DNA of 64,000 bases from assembly GCA_027596075.1 (NCBI GenBank), contig JADGJC010000069.1:91074-155073 (forward strand). The letters run 5' to 3'. A program made the translations under genes and the position numbers. This document shows, piece after piece, positions 35,491-47,090 of this stretch. The notes beneath the pieces are model-generated. The model saw nothing but the letters and a program-made list of their open reading frames with translations. It was not told the DNA's origin and made no database searches. How positions within the stretch are numbered: the first letter of the stretch is position 1; each line of letters begins with the position of its first letter. Source of the stretch: Rhizophlyctis rosea (Eukaryota > Chytridiomycota > Chytridiomycetes > Rhizophlyctidales > Rhizophlyctidaceae).

Positions 35491-37926
35491 CTTTATAAAC
35501 TCGATGTGAAACGATGTGGCCTCACTGACTGACACTCTGCGACCTTTGGCAAATGTTTCGAGCGCACTTCTACATTCTTCATTCATCTCTATCTCTGAAA
35601 TGCCAAGGAGATTGATTTTGTTGCTGGCCAGTAAGTTTGAGCCGAAGGGTTCAACATCATAATTATCATCCCGGGCAGTTGCCTGACAGTCATATTACCG
35701 AAAATCGGATTGGTCCGCTAGGTGCCCACAACTTATGTGAAGTATTATCATAGTGGGACTGTGATTTCGATTGACAAGAAAGAGATCCGCACATTGATTT
35801 AGCGAGAAATCAGATAGATCAACATGTTAACGCCTTGGAACGCTTTTTGGCGCATTTGTATGCCCACAAAATGGAGGAATGGACAACGAGAGGCACTCCC
35901 TTTTGAGGGGGCACGAATCGGACATGTTCATCTTTGCATCATTGCAATTTGGACTGGGTTTGGCCATCATGGTGAAAACAACCGACTAGCGTGTGTTTCT
36001 GACATCCAGATGAATGACCATGACGGCAAGGCTACTTAGGAGGATGGCAATGCTACCACATCCGTACGCATCAGAGGCTCATACGTTGTGATGCTTGTGA
36101 CGAGCGTTTTCCTAAATTGCGCGCACACCATCCAGTCCATCCTTTTGCAGTTCTCGGCCGGGCGGAGGCCTTGTGACAGATGAAGAAAAACGAGCGAGTC
36201 GCCAAAGTGCCCTCAATCCGATCAGAGAGTTCTGACATCTGTCGACCGTCTCACTCATTGCCCTGTGCTCTTCTGATGAATGCTTCTGATTCCGAGATGT
36301 GGACACTACCACATGCCATAAAATGTAGTCTGAAACTGACCGAATTGAGCACCCGGAACATTCTGAACAACGTGAGCAAGGAAGTCATCTGAAACTTTGG
36401 CTGTATTCAGGCGCGTTATGCGCAAGGGTATATCAATAAGTATTGGGCAGATGGCAACTACATCTTCAGACAAGTTCTAAACTGGATCTGACCCCAATCT
36501 CGCATGGAGTGCTCTGTAATTCCAGAGTCGTGTGAGCTTCATTAAACGTATGCCACGTCACCTGCATTCACGACCAAAGTGGAGCCTCTATCTTTTTTGT
36601 TCAACCCTTCCTCTCTCTTCAAAATGTTTGAGTTTTGAATGCATGCTCAAACGATGCACCTCACTTAGAACCTGTTGCAGGGACAGTATACGAAGGGTTG
36701 TAAAGTTGGGTTTGTAGGTCTGGGGAGATGTCATCACGATCCTGAAGCTGTTGCGTGGTTTTCCGCGGGCGGGGGGGAAAAGAACTTGGGGCAGCGTTCA
36801 TATCCGTTGTCAAACATTTCAAACGTTGCCGAATGGACTCAACAAGTACAATTGCTTCGGTCGTTTGACTCCTGCCTTCAATCAGTCAGAGACCCTGGTT
36901 GACCCTTGGTGCGATCTTCTGGCTGTCTCACACCCCCTTCATACATCAGAAGTGCTGCAGGCTGTTTGCATTGGCATAATGGTAATCTTTTCCCATCTTC
37001 GCGCATGAAGGTAATCAAGCACATGTTCCTCCTGAATTTGATGAGGCTCAGCGTGAGGAGCTTTCGTCAGCTGGGGTAGACCACGATCGTCCTACTATAT
37101 GATTGTTCTGATTAGTCAAAGTTTTTCCTCACTTGAGGCTTACCTCCTGAATTTATTTAATGTCATATCGTATAATTGACGTATGCTCCCAATGCCTGCC
37201 ATCCATCCACAAGTATGGACTCCGTTCAAGAGAATGGGGAAAAAGAACCTTAGTACGACTCATGCGACATAGTGAGCACTCGATCGTCCACTCGCGCCTG
37301 CGCGCCCCAAAATATTCAATATTGAATTTGCCAAGCCTCCCATCTCAAAAGACGCTTGCCCTTTCACTCCATTCAGGCCAAAAAACAAATCACTCTCGGA
37401 CGGCCCCAAGTGTACCGCCACGAAGTGCTGTCTCAGAGCTGCTGCAACCGCCAACAACTTTGTGTTGACAGCAACCAATTTACCAATCATCCCAACGAAC
37501 CATGCCGCTGTCTTACATGTGCCACGGCCAAAAAGGTATCGCGACGAATGCAAAGCATGTCACGAATGGGGACTTGAGGCATTTCTGACCGTTAGATCAT
37601 ATCGAAATCTAGGTCAAAAATTCAATCCCAGAAAAGTCGCAGAATGTTCCCTTCTGGAACGACGAAGGGTCCAACAAAGCGAGGAAGAAACCTCATGAGG
37701 ATTGAACAAAAAGTCTATATTCAGAAGAAAAAGAAAAGAAATCGAAGACGCTCCATCCGGAACGGCCAACGCAAAGTTACATTTCGCAAGGGGCAGAAAG
37801 TTACAGACAGAATGCTGGAAACAAACAGGCAGAAAGGGAAAGGTATTACGGAACTCGGTTCAGAAAAAGAAAAAAATATACAGATGGAAGAGGAACGAAA
37901 GGGAATTGAGGTGGACGCAAAAGTTC

Positions 37927-40652
37927 CTATTGCCGACCGCCCTTGTACGTGTCGTGCAACTGTTGCTTGTAGTGCTTGTTGATGTCGTTGCGCTTGAGCT
38001 TTTGCGCCGCGGTCTGGAGAAAGGACAATGAGTAAGGCCAGAGAAGGTAAAGTACGGATCATCCCACAAGTAAACAAATAAAGAACCCCAAAAATAAACA
38101 AACAAAACACACGTCTCCCCTCCCTCCCCCGCCCAACAAAAAAGAAGACTACAACACTCACCAACATATCATTCTGCGGCGTCCACTCCTCATCCGTCAA
38201 ATAAATCGCCCCCAACACATCCGCACCCTTGAATCCCAACTTCCTCGCACTCTCCCTCAAATCCCCCAGAACCTCCTTCTGCACCGCCTTATTATTCACA
38301 AGCGCATGCATCTCCAAATCATTCCCGCTCAATCCAATGCTCTTCCCAAACTCCACAAGCTCCTTCTCGATAGGCACCACAACAGCAATGGGGAAGGCCT
38401 CGTTCGAGTCGGCGTATACGCAGATGTGGAAGACGTATTTGTTCGTTTTGTAACCTGCTTCGAGTTTCTCGAGCGCGATGTATTCGCCGTTGGAGAGTTT
38501 GACGAGGTTTTTCTTCCGGTCGATGATTTGGATCGTTCCGTCCGGGTATTTTTCGGCAATGTCGCCCGTCATGAGCCAGCCGTCGGGGGTCATGGCTTCT
38601 TTTGTGAGTTGGTCTTGTTTGTAGTAGCCTTTCATGACGTTTGGGCCGCGGACCCAGAGCTCGCCGCGCGGGTGGGGAGTGTTGGAGGGGTGGTAGTCGG
38701 TTTCGGGGACCGCGACGAGCTTGAGTTCGGTGTGGACTGCGGGGGGACCGGTGCGGCCGAGGGTGGTGGGGTCTTGGGGGAGTTGAATGGCGATGACGCT
38801 GGGATTGGGAAGTGGGTATCAGTCATTGTTTCCACGGATTGACAAATGTGGACAATATCCACATCGGCTTCCGGATCGCAGCACAATAACTTACGCAGTG
38901 CCTTCCGTCATTCCGTAACCCTGAATAACAGGGCAGACGGCAGTCGTCAAAAACTGTTGAGTCTCAGGCGAGATCGGCGCACCTCCAGAAAGGACGTAAC
39001 GAAGACGACCACCGGTGTTAGCCTTGATTTGAGCGAAAATGGGGTCAATGAATCCAGTAGGGAGACCAAGCTTCATCAATTGCCATTTCGCGGCAAGCGC
39101 CGATTCAAAAATGGTCTTTGCGGTGGGACCCTTCTCCTTCAGCTTGCTGTAGACGCCTTTGCGGATGCTAAGAAACCAATTCAGCAACAGTTCCTCTCGT
39201 GGTGTACAAAGATGCAAATCCTTACGTTTCCCACACGGCAGGCACACCAGTCATGATACTGGGACGACACTCGGTAAGATCTCCTCTGCAGTTCCGGACG
39301 GACGTGTCGCTGAGGGTGCGCGGGTTGCCGTATCCGATCTGCATGCCGAGAGAGAGGACGACGTTCTGCGCGACGAACTCCAAAATGTGTGCAAGAGGTA
39401 GGTAGGCGAGGTAGACGTCGTTTGGCTTGGCGATGGTTTTGATGATGTGCCTGGCCCCGGCAACTGCGTGAAACATTCGCATCAGAAAATAGTAATACTG
39501 ACAAATTCATGAGCGACTTTCACCTGAGGCAACGACGTTTGAGTGCGTCAACATGACACCCTTGGGGTTCCCAGTTGATCCAGAAGTGTACATGATACAG
39601 CAAAGGTCCTCGGCCTTGGGCTTCACTTCAGGCACAGGATTCTCCTTTCCAAGCTGGCGGATCTCGTCAAGTGTGTAGAACTCAAGGTGGCCGTGGGATG
39701 ATTTCAGCTTGTCGATGACGGCCTGGTCTGCCTTCCCGTCGTAAATCACCCTCTTCAGCGTGGGAACATCCTTTGTGATCTTTTGAATCATGGACAAGAG
39801 GCCGTCGTTTGTGAAGACTGTTGAGACCTCGCATTCGTTGAGGGAGTAGGTGAGACCTTCTTGGCCAAGGGTATCGTAGGCGGTGGTGATTGTCATGTTT
39901 TGTGTGAAGCACGCGTGTGCCGTCAGGAGCCAGTTCCGACTAAGTAAACGATTCTTGTTAGCTGCGGTGTCTCTCAATTGCACCTATATCGCATCTCTCC
40001 CCTTTCGATCCTTCCCATTCCACCATCCTTGACGTGCCCTAACCCGAACCCACAACGATCCACCCACATCTCCCGAGACCCTGAACCCACTCCAGCCCAA
40101 TCAATCCCAATTCAGCCACAGCTCAATGAGCTCATTATAGTACATTAGCCAGAATGAACTGGCTGAAATTTATGCCAGTCGACGTCAAGGCGACCCAAGC
40201 GTCATTGAACCCCCTTTTTCCCCCACTTCCCCAAACCCATCCACCCGGCCTCACCTCGTAGCAGCAAAGATGGTAAGTTTGTCCTGCTCCTTGAGACCGA
40301 TCTTGCGGAGACCGGCACCGATATCGATAGTCCACTGCTTTGCCTCGGCGTAGGTCAACCACTCGTAACCCGAGAGCTCAAAGAACTTCCACTTTTTGAT
40401 TTCTTTTGTCTCCTGGCCACCGATAACCTTGATGATTTCCTTCTCCTCCTCGATTTCCCTTACGACAGTGCGCGAACCGAAGGAGTTGACTGTGGGGTAA
40501 GTTTCTGCGACGTGGTTGAATAGCTCGTACATCGTGAATATGTTGCCGTTGATGTTGTTCAGGAGGTCGCCCTTCAACGCGTCGACGTTGCGGATGACGG
40601 GCGACTCGGTTGCTGTGGGCTCGCCCACGAATTGTGCTTGAGTTTTTGGCAT
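37927..40652 (-). CDS. Long-chain acyl-CoA synthetase (Faa1/Faa4 type)
   Basis: Activates long-chain fatty acids to acyl-CoA with ATP for lipid synthesis and beta-oxidation. ATG at 40652 opens exon 1 (to 40255). Later exons carry the AMP-binding motif YTSGSTGNPKGVML, then YLPLAHILEF, the adenylate-site motif GYGMTEG, GWLMTGDI, and the fatty-acyl signature DRKKNLVKLSNGEYI with ALEKLE, in the usual order. The spacing and NGEYIALEKLE match fungal Faa1/Faa4. The last intron (38014-38161) joins PQNDML to TAAQKLKR, and the protein ends HDTYKGGRQ with stop at 37927-37929. About seven exons. The C-terminus is not a PTS1 peroxisomal signal, and no transmembrane helix is obvious. Confidence 0.94.
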
Positions 40653-42079
40653 TGTTTGGGTGGTGATGCTACGGAAGGGGATATGTGATCTGGTGGAGGT
40701 AGTTGGGATAGCAGGTCGCTGAACTTGGAGAATTTGGCTGTCCGAAGATGAGTTAGATGCGTTCCAAGAGGACGGTTACCGTGGGAAAGTGAACAATAAC
40801 GACATACCTCTTTTGGCTGAGTTATGAGCGAAGGGTGCGGGTATCGTGATGAGAGCGTGGGAAAGGGGGTTTCTGTCAGAGCGAGTTGGTTTTTGTTTGT
40901 TCCTTTGCTCCTTCCTCGGAGGGGGCGTGTTGTTTATTACCGAATGTTGGTTGTGCAGCATGACACCCCAGTCAAGACTCCAGTGCAATTCTGAATCACG
41001 CGGCGTGGCCCAGATGATGAAATGAGAAGGAGGCAGGCCCATGTGGCGCATGTCATTCACCCCTCTCTCGGTCACAAGTCATCAACCTCGACTGGGCCAC
41101 TTGAACTCATGACTGTCCCACTGGGCGCAAGCCACCACTTGAAACCCGGGGTGTGGGCATCATTTTCCAAAAACGTTTAAATGAAGCTGGTTATGACTAC
41201 CATAACAGCATGCAAGATACGTTATGACACGCATATGGGCTCCGGTATCGGACGGCACAGCTTGTTGGAACGGTCACATTGTGCGACCGCTCTCCTCGGT
41301 GGAGTTTGTGCAACAGCCGTTCCAACTCGGCCGGCGGTCCCGAAAACACTAAAACTTTATCATTCAGCAAGTTACAAAGGGTGCAAAAGTTGAAGTTTGA
41401 AGTTTGAACCCCTCATGCTTTCCCCTGTTGCTATCTCTAACTCTTATAGATCACTAAGCTTTTGAGCTTCATGCAACTTGTTTCTCCAACCTTATTGCTA
41501 CATGGGCTCCAGTGCGGCGCAACTCTCAGGGGTACTTGTACTCAATCTGTACTCTCAAAGGGGTTACCTGCATGAGGGTGCATATGTCCCTACCACCTGA
41601 CATGATCTTCGGTCACAATTCTTTTGGAAGCTCTGAGCCGCTCTGGTAGCACTCCAATAGTTGCTCGCATCAGAACTGGACCCCAAATGTAACGATCACC
41701 AATGTGCATTCCATGCTCTTCATGTTGTGATTGATGGTTGGCGATTGATGGTCATCACGTTCACGATGGAGTATTGAACAAACAGCGTCCATTGCCTCCC
41801 ATATTCGTCAATCCCGTTTTAAATGCGTAATGATCATACTCTGGGCTTCAGGTTCAAACGACAAGCAGTTCTTCAGTGTAGAAAATCATTCGAGTCATGG
41901 CAAAGGACCCGTGGCATGAAAATGCGCCACATCAGTGACTTCATCACGATTGCATTGCGGCTCAGGTTTGGACCTTCCTCCTTCCTCCACCTTCCCATTT
42001 GTCAGTCCCTTTTACCTATCAACAGTTGCCGGACGAAATCTGATCTAGCAACCGAAACCAATCCCAATCTACACTCACA
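40653..42079. other. Intergenic, divergent promoters
   Basis: Between the acyl-CoA synthetase (minus) and the SR protein gene (plus); both promoters should lie here. A short GAAGTTT direct repeat occurs near 41390. No gene recognised. Confidence 0.5.
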
Positions 42080-43793
42080 ATGCCAGGAGGTTACACTCGG
42101 GTCTACGTCGGTACGTCACCTTGTTTGTTGCGATCTGGTCTTGATTTCAAACCCCATCTCATCCTCCACCCCCACAGGCAAACTCGCCCGCGACACCAGC
42201 GAACGCGACGTCAAGAAGCTCGCCAAGGAGTTCGGACCCATCCGCGACATCCGCCTCCTTTCCGGCTTTGCCTTCGTGGAGTTTGAAGATGACAGGGATG
42301 CGAAGGATTGTGTGAAGACGCTTGATGGGGAGAAGTTTAGGGGTGAACGGTGGGTGGAAGGGGTTTTGGGTTTATTCGCTTCCGCTTGGGAAGTTTGGGA
42401 AGGATGCTTTGGCTGATGTCTTTTGTTTGTTTGGTTAGTCTGATGGTGGAACCCGCTCGCCTCCGTGGCCGTCACCATGAGCGTACTCCGAGTCCACGTC
42501 GTGGAGACAGGTACTTCCCCGAGGGTCGCCATCGATCTCGCACCCCGCCCACGAGGAGGCCCGGCGGTGGTTTGGCCCGCACTCCCTACCGGTAATTTGT
42601 TGCTCGATCACGCCGACTTTCAGGAAAAGATTGTCGTGCTTACTCCAATGTTTGATGCAGCGTCAGCGTCTTCGGTCTTCCCAGCCGCACTTCCTGGCAG
42701 GTGAGTTAGTGCTGTGTTGTTGTGAGCATGTTATGTATGGCACTTTTTTGTGGACATGGGAAATCCAACCATATTTGGATGATTTCTGCAAAAAACAAAG
42801 GAGGGAGTCGGTCACTGCTGGTGGTCTGGTCTGCTCTACATCTTGCTCGGCTTCTGAGGGTACATCTGGGTCTGCTATTTGGTTTTCTTCCGGGTTGGCA
42901 TCTGGTCTTTGTTCTGGGCTTGCTCGCGGTTGGCTGGCTTTGGCTTCTTGATCGAATCTATTTTACGTCTCGCCTTGGTGTGGCTCTACGCCTTTATTTA
43001 CTCTTTCGAGGCTTTGGGACACTTTTTCTCCTTACCTTCGACTCTATTGGATGATTGCTCCTGGATCCATCTGACCCGGTTCAACAATCCACCCTATCTA
43101 TACCCAGTCATTGAAAGATTTGATGCGCAAAGCTGGAGAGGTTACGTACGCTGATGTGGACCGGAATGGCGACGGGTATGTTGCTCTGCAATTATCGCTG
43201 GACCAGTACAATCATCTAACTCCTTCGGTCTCATCGGTGGCGCCTGATAGGTTGGTCGAATTCGCCAGCGAGGCTGATGCTGATGCTGCGGTCAAGATGA
43301 TGGATGGCACGGACTACGAGGGTAATACCCTCACCGTCAAGAAGGTATGACTCGACAGCTTTGTTAAGGAAAGCTCCATGCCAAAGAGTAAACGAACAAT
43401 CACAACTAATCATAATCTCTCGTTTTTACTCAGGCCTCCGTCCGTGGCGACGACGACTCGGAGGACGACCGCCGCGGGGGCCGACGGGGCAGTGACGACC
43501 GTGGCGGCCGCCGCCGGCGGGACGACAGCCGCGATGGGCGTCGCGGGCGGGACGACAGCCGTGACCGTGATGACAGGAAGGACGTCAAGCGTGAGAAGGA
43601 GGAGGAGGAGGACGATCGGGACTATAGGAGTGGCAGGAGGGAGAGTAATGCTTCGAGGGGCAGTTACAGGAGTGAGAGGAGTGATGATAGGAGGGGGAAT
43701 AAGAGGGATCGGGATGATGAGGATGAGAGGGAGGATGACAGGGAGGCGAAGAGGGGAAGGGGGAGGAGCGTGGATGGGGATAGGGATGATTGA
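42080..43793 (+). CDS. Two-RRM SR splicing factor (SRSF1/Srp2-like)
   Basis: Pre-mRNA splicing factor. Seven exons in phase: 42080-42110, 42178-42349, 42439-42591, 42661-42700, 43108-43175, 43251-43344 and 43434-43793, giving 305 residues. RRM1 has RNP2 VYVGKL and RNP1 SGFAFVEFED. A linker with RTPSPRR and RSRTPPTRRP follows. RRM2 is the atypical SR pseudo-RRM, marked by LPSRTSWQSLKDLMRKAG (the SWQxLKD signature), and ends LVEFASEADA and VKMMDGTDYEG. The C-terminal tail of about 115 residues is rich in RD, RE, RG and RS dipeptides, a mixed-charge variant of the RS domain. Intron 4 (42701-43107) is 407 nt and could be a regulated cassette region. The importin at 8-12 kb belongs to the family that imports SR proteins. 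Confidence 0.93.
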
Positions 43794-44366
43794 GGGGTTG
43801 TGGGCGGTGGACTGATGGGTTGTTTTTGACGATTTGGTTGGGTGAAGGAGGTACTTTGGTAGGATCGGTCGATGGTTGTTTGTTTAGCTTGTATTTGTGG
43901 GCTTGATAATTCGTATCATTCTCTTTTGATTCGCGAAATCGTTGCGATATGCTTTTTGGTCTGATGCTTGCGATGGTCATTAATTTTGTCAGTTGTCAAT
44001 CGGCAATTCAACTTTGTTATACGATGGTCCGGAAAGGCCTTTTTTTTTCCCGCCCAGTTTGCTCTTAGCCTTAGTAACGGATAACAGAAAAAAGCCCAAG
44101 CTTGCAATGTTAGAAATGGACAGTTCGAACCAGTTCTTTGACCCAAACCTAAGAATGCAGCTTCTCGCGAAGGCAATAATCCTGGTCATGCAAGAGCGAC
44201 ATATCAGAAATCAAATGTGCTTGTCTGATAGCCATTCATTTTTTGCAACTCACTTGGACAGCTGGAAGTAAACAAAACTAGGTGTGGTAAATAAACAAAA
44301 CAAAGAATTTTGTGACGGCTTGAATTCGGTAAAATGTCAAAAATGCATAACATTCGTCCTTGACAA
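43794..44366. other. Intergenic, no recognisable gene
   Basis: 3' region of the SR gene up to the tRNA gene. Short ORFs only. The bases just before 44367 are the 3' flank of the minus-strand tRNA and include an A5 run (T5 on the coding strand) that can act as its pol III terminator. Confidence 0.5.
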
Positions 44367-44439
44367 GTGCCTTCTATGAGAATCGAACTCATGACCTTCT
44401 GCTTACTAGGCAGACGCTCTGCCAACTGAGCCAAGAAGG
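44367..44439 (-). tRNA. tRNA-Thr (AGT anticodon)
   Basis: The minus strand folds into a full cloverleaf of 73 nt: acceptor stem GCCTTCT with AGAAGGC and discriminator A, D-arm GGCTCAGTTGGCAGAGC, anticodon stem TCTGC/GCAGA with loop CTAGTAA (anticodon AGT), and T-arm ATGAG-TTCGATT-CTCAT. No intron. A T5 run lies about 20-25 nt downstream on the coding strand. Several nearby fragments share its 5' half. Confidence 0.93.
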
Positions 44440-44638
44440 CGGGTTGTTTTCGGTACAGTAGTCAGCATTTGTATTGCTATATATCAGCCTGCAGGCGGAA
44501 ATTTCAGTGTACGCAAAAATACGGCTGTTTGGAAATATATGTGGGATCTTGCAAATGGGTCTACCCGAAAAAAGAACGCGTTCATCGAATATTATCATCA
44601 CTCGGAGCAACATTTGTGGCCGCATCGAGCGCGGAGAG

Positions 44639-44705
44639 TTCTTGGCTCAGTTGGTGGAGCTTCTGACTAGTGACTTGGCTTCATAGGACCCTGAGATCCG
44701 CAAGT
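44639..44705 (+). repeat. tRNA-derived relic
   Basis: Starts TTCTTGGCTCAGTTGGTGGAGC, matching the 5' half of the tRNA-Thr at 44367-44439, then continues with CATAGGACCCTGAGATC, a string shared with the relic at 46507. It cannot fold as a tRNA. It is read as the head of a short tRNA-derived repeat. Confidence 0.55.
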
Positions 44706-44980
44706 ATGACATGCCGGCAATGCAAGTTTTGTTACTCTTAATCATGACGCAAGAAGACGAGGTACTCAAATGTGCTCTGATTGCGAAGGTTTTCTTCCAT
44801 TGTTTCGATCTAACCACTTCGCGTGGCGTAGGACTTCGATGTCATTTTCGTCGCCAAAGGTGCTCACACTTTCATTCTCCATCATGGAGATGGTTTGAAG
44901 TTGATCTGGAGTGTGCACATGCAGAAAAAACAGATGGTCTTGCAATTCGTGGATATTTGGGTGTGCCGTATTCAAATATA

Positions 44981-45026
44981 GCGAACTCAGGTGTCGGCAT
45001 ACGCTCCACCAACTGAGCCAGGACTC
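44981..45026 (-). repeat. tRNA-derived relic, inverted
   Basis: The minus strand reads GTCCTGGCTCAGTTGGTGGAGC followed by GAGTTCGCTAT, similar to a tRNA 5' half and a degenerate T-arm. Truncated. Confidence 0.45.
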
Positions 45027-45193
45027 CCACCGACTGTCATCGGCCACAACCTTTCCTCCAAACCAACCATTGTGCTTGTTAGGCGGGTTCGTTTTTTCTG
45101 ATAGAGCATTTTTCATAAATACCGCTCAATCAACGTCCATCATTTTTGATTTATATGTGATACATATGCCAAATGAAATGCTGAAAATAACCC

Positions 45194-45250
45194 GCCTTCT
45201 TGGCTCAGTTGGCCCCGCAGGACGCTGGATTCGTACGCAATCGCGAAAGG
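45194..45250 (+). repeat. tRNA-Thr-derived relic
   Basis: GCCTTCTTGGCTCAGTTGG is identical to the first 19 bases of the tRNA-Thr, and the preceding AAAATAACCC also resembles the 5' flank of that tRNA (AAAACAACCC). The rest diverges. It was therefore copied together with flanking DNA. Confidence 0.6.
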
Positions 45251-45419
45251 CAAAGTAGGCCAGTCCGATGAACGTAATCACGGCGACTTTCTTGCTTCTC
45301 CTTATTTTTTAATTGCTTGTCAGCCAGTCGCTAGAGGTTCTCGAAGCATGATTCATTCCCTTTTCTGTTGACTCCGTGAACTGAAGTTGCGCAAGCAGGA
45401 AAAAGGTTGCATTGGAAAT

Positions 45420-45690
45420 TGTCGAGATTTGGTTGTGCAGACTACGGGGACTATAGCGCATTCAGGGGTGAAATCACATCCCTCAGTGTTAGTAGATGTT
45501 TGAGTAAGTACACTTGACTGTCATGTTTGTATTTGTTCCCACCTTATCAAAAGTGGTCTAGAGAGTCTCAAAGTTCACAGTCGCTGTCGAGGTACTATGA
45601 AAGGCCGCACAAATGCTGGATAGCATGGAACAGCATATAAAGGAGAAAGAGGGGGGTCGCAGTGGAGCACACGTCGGATTGACCGCAGAG
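45420..45690 (+). repeat. Diverged direct repeat, copy 1
   Basis: Shares blocks in the same order with 46830-47090: TTGGTTGTGCAG, GTTAGTAGATG..TAAGT, AGTCTCAAAG..CACAG, GTCGCTGT and GGAGCACACGTCG. Lies about 230 bases after a tRNA-derived relic. Confidence 0.6.
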
Positions 45691-45899
45691 GCTTTGAGGC
45701 GAATGGATGCGGATTATCGAAGCGAGTTTCGCAACCTGCTTTTTCATTGACACATCGACAAGGAGCACGATGCTGTGGCCGCCAGATCAGCGATTGCATT
45801 TGCAAACCGTCTGGCACTTTGAACGCATTGTAGCAGCTGCGTTGAGGGGGCGTTTGTTGGCGGTCATTACCTATGGCTTTTTCCGCCCAGTTCATGGCA

Positions 45900-46070
45900 C
45901 GAACGATCGTGTACACAAAATGAATGCAACCTTCATATGTCTGGATTTGAGATTCAAAGGCCTCCAGTCCCGCCTACTCAATTATGAGTGTTTTCACTTA
46001 GGTATTCGATTGGCTCACAGTGCCCGCTGGTATGATAAGCCCTGCATCCTCAATGACTCCCGCCTTGCCA
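45900..46070 (+). repeat. Diverged direct repeat, second family, copy 1
   Basis: Blocks TTTGAGATTCAAAGGC and TTGGCTCACAGT correspond to TTTGAGTTTCAAAGGC and GTAGCTCACAGT at 48050-48200, in the same order and spacing. No ORF is kept in common. Confidence 0.45.
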
Positions 46071-46506
46071 CCTTTAATTTGAGGATATAATACATGCGAC
46101 TGGGGGATCAACGTCATGTGGGATTTGTTTACTCTCATTTATGAAAACAGGAGCTGTCACCATCTCCTTTTTATTGCATTAAAAACAAAGGAAATGGCAG
46201 GATCGCTTCAGATTCATCACATTTGCGCATGCAGGCAATTGCCCAACGAGACTTTGTGAATTGATGCTGCTACGTATATGATTGTGTAAACCAGGCACAG
46301 GAAGCCAAGAAAGCTGGTTACTTGTCGATTTCCATTTCACACGCAAGGCAGATTTATTGAGCGTGCGTTAGATGGCGCGATGAGACCAGCAATGCTGGCG
46401 GGAAAACAGTTGCGGTACCTTGAAAATGATTCTCCAAGAAAAAGGAGTCGGTTGTCAAATTCCATATTTGGAGGGACATGTGTGGTCATCACCAATCGCG
46501 AGAATG

Positions 46507-46597
46507 TCTTAGACTCGGTTGGCAGGGCGTAGCCACTCCATAGGACCCTGAAATCTATGGTCCAATGCGCGAATGCGATTCTCGAGAACCAGGACGC
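46507..46597 (+). repeat. tRNA-derived relic
   Basis: TTAGACTCGGTTGGCAGGGCG resembles a tRNA D-arm/A-box, CATAGGACCCTGAAATC matches the relic at 44639, and GCGATTCTCGAG resembles a T-arm/B-box. Cloverleaf lost. Confidence 0.5.
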
Positions 46598-46829
46598 AAT
46601 AAAGCCCAGTTGATCAGTTTAATCAAATGCGCTCCAAAGTTTATTGAGGCAAGTCTTAGTTTGGAGACTCCTCAATCTGACGAAGTTGCGTAGTCTAATT
46701 GAATGCCAGTATGTCGCTGGAAGGCTAGACGTTCCTACGCTGTGGTTTGTTCGCAATTTTTTTGTCCCCATCGTGGATATGAACCAAACTTCGCACGCAT
46801 AGCAAAAAGAAAGGTACTAATCTTTGCAG

Positions 46830-47090
46830 TTATGGGGAGTTGGTTGTGCAGGCATTGAATACAGCTACCTCGTAGGCAAGTGTTGGTAGGTGATTAAGTG
46901 GGGTTGCTTTAATACCATGATGGTACTTGCACTATGAGGTGTTTCCGGACTTCACGCAGAAGATTCAGAAAGTGCACACCTCAGAGTCGCTGTTTGAACA
47001 CTTTGATTGCCCGCACGAATGTCGAACGGGATTGACGGAGCATTACAACGAGAGAAGATGTGCTTTTGATGGAGCACACGTCGAAGTCGT
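46830..47090 (+). repeat. Diverged direct repeat, copy 2
   Basis: Second copy of the block set at 45420-45690 (TTGGTTGTGCAG, GTTGGTAGGTG..TAAGT, GAGTCGCTGT, GGAGCACACGTCG). It follows the tRNA-derived relic at 46507 at a distance similar to that of copy 1 from its relic. Confidence 0.6.

Larger units (their letters stand above)
33906..37926. other. Gene-poor stretch of about 4 kb
   Basis: No recognisable gene. It holds a telomere-like tract at 34117-34154, a tRNA-like relic near 35443, and only short unrelated ORFs. The last few hundred bases are probably the 3' region of the acyl-CoA synthetase gene. Confidence 0.45.
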
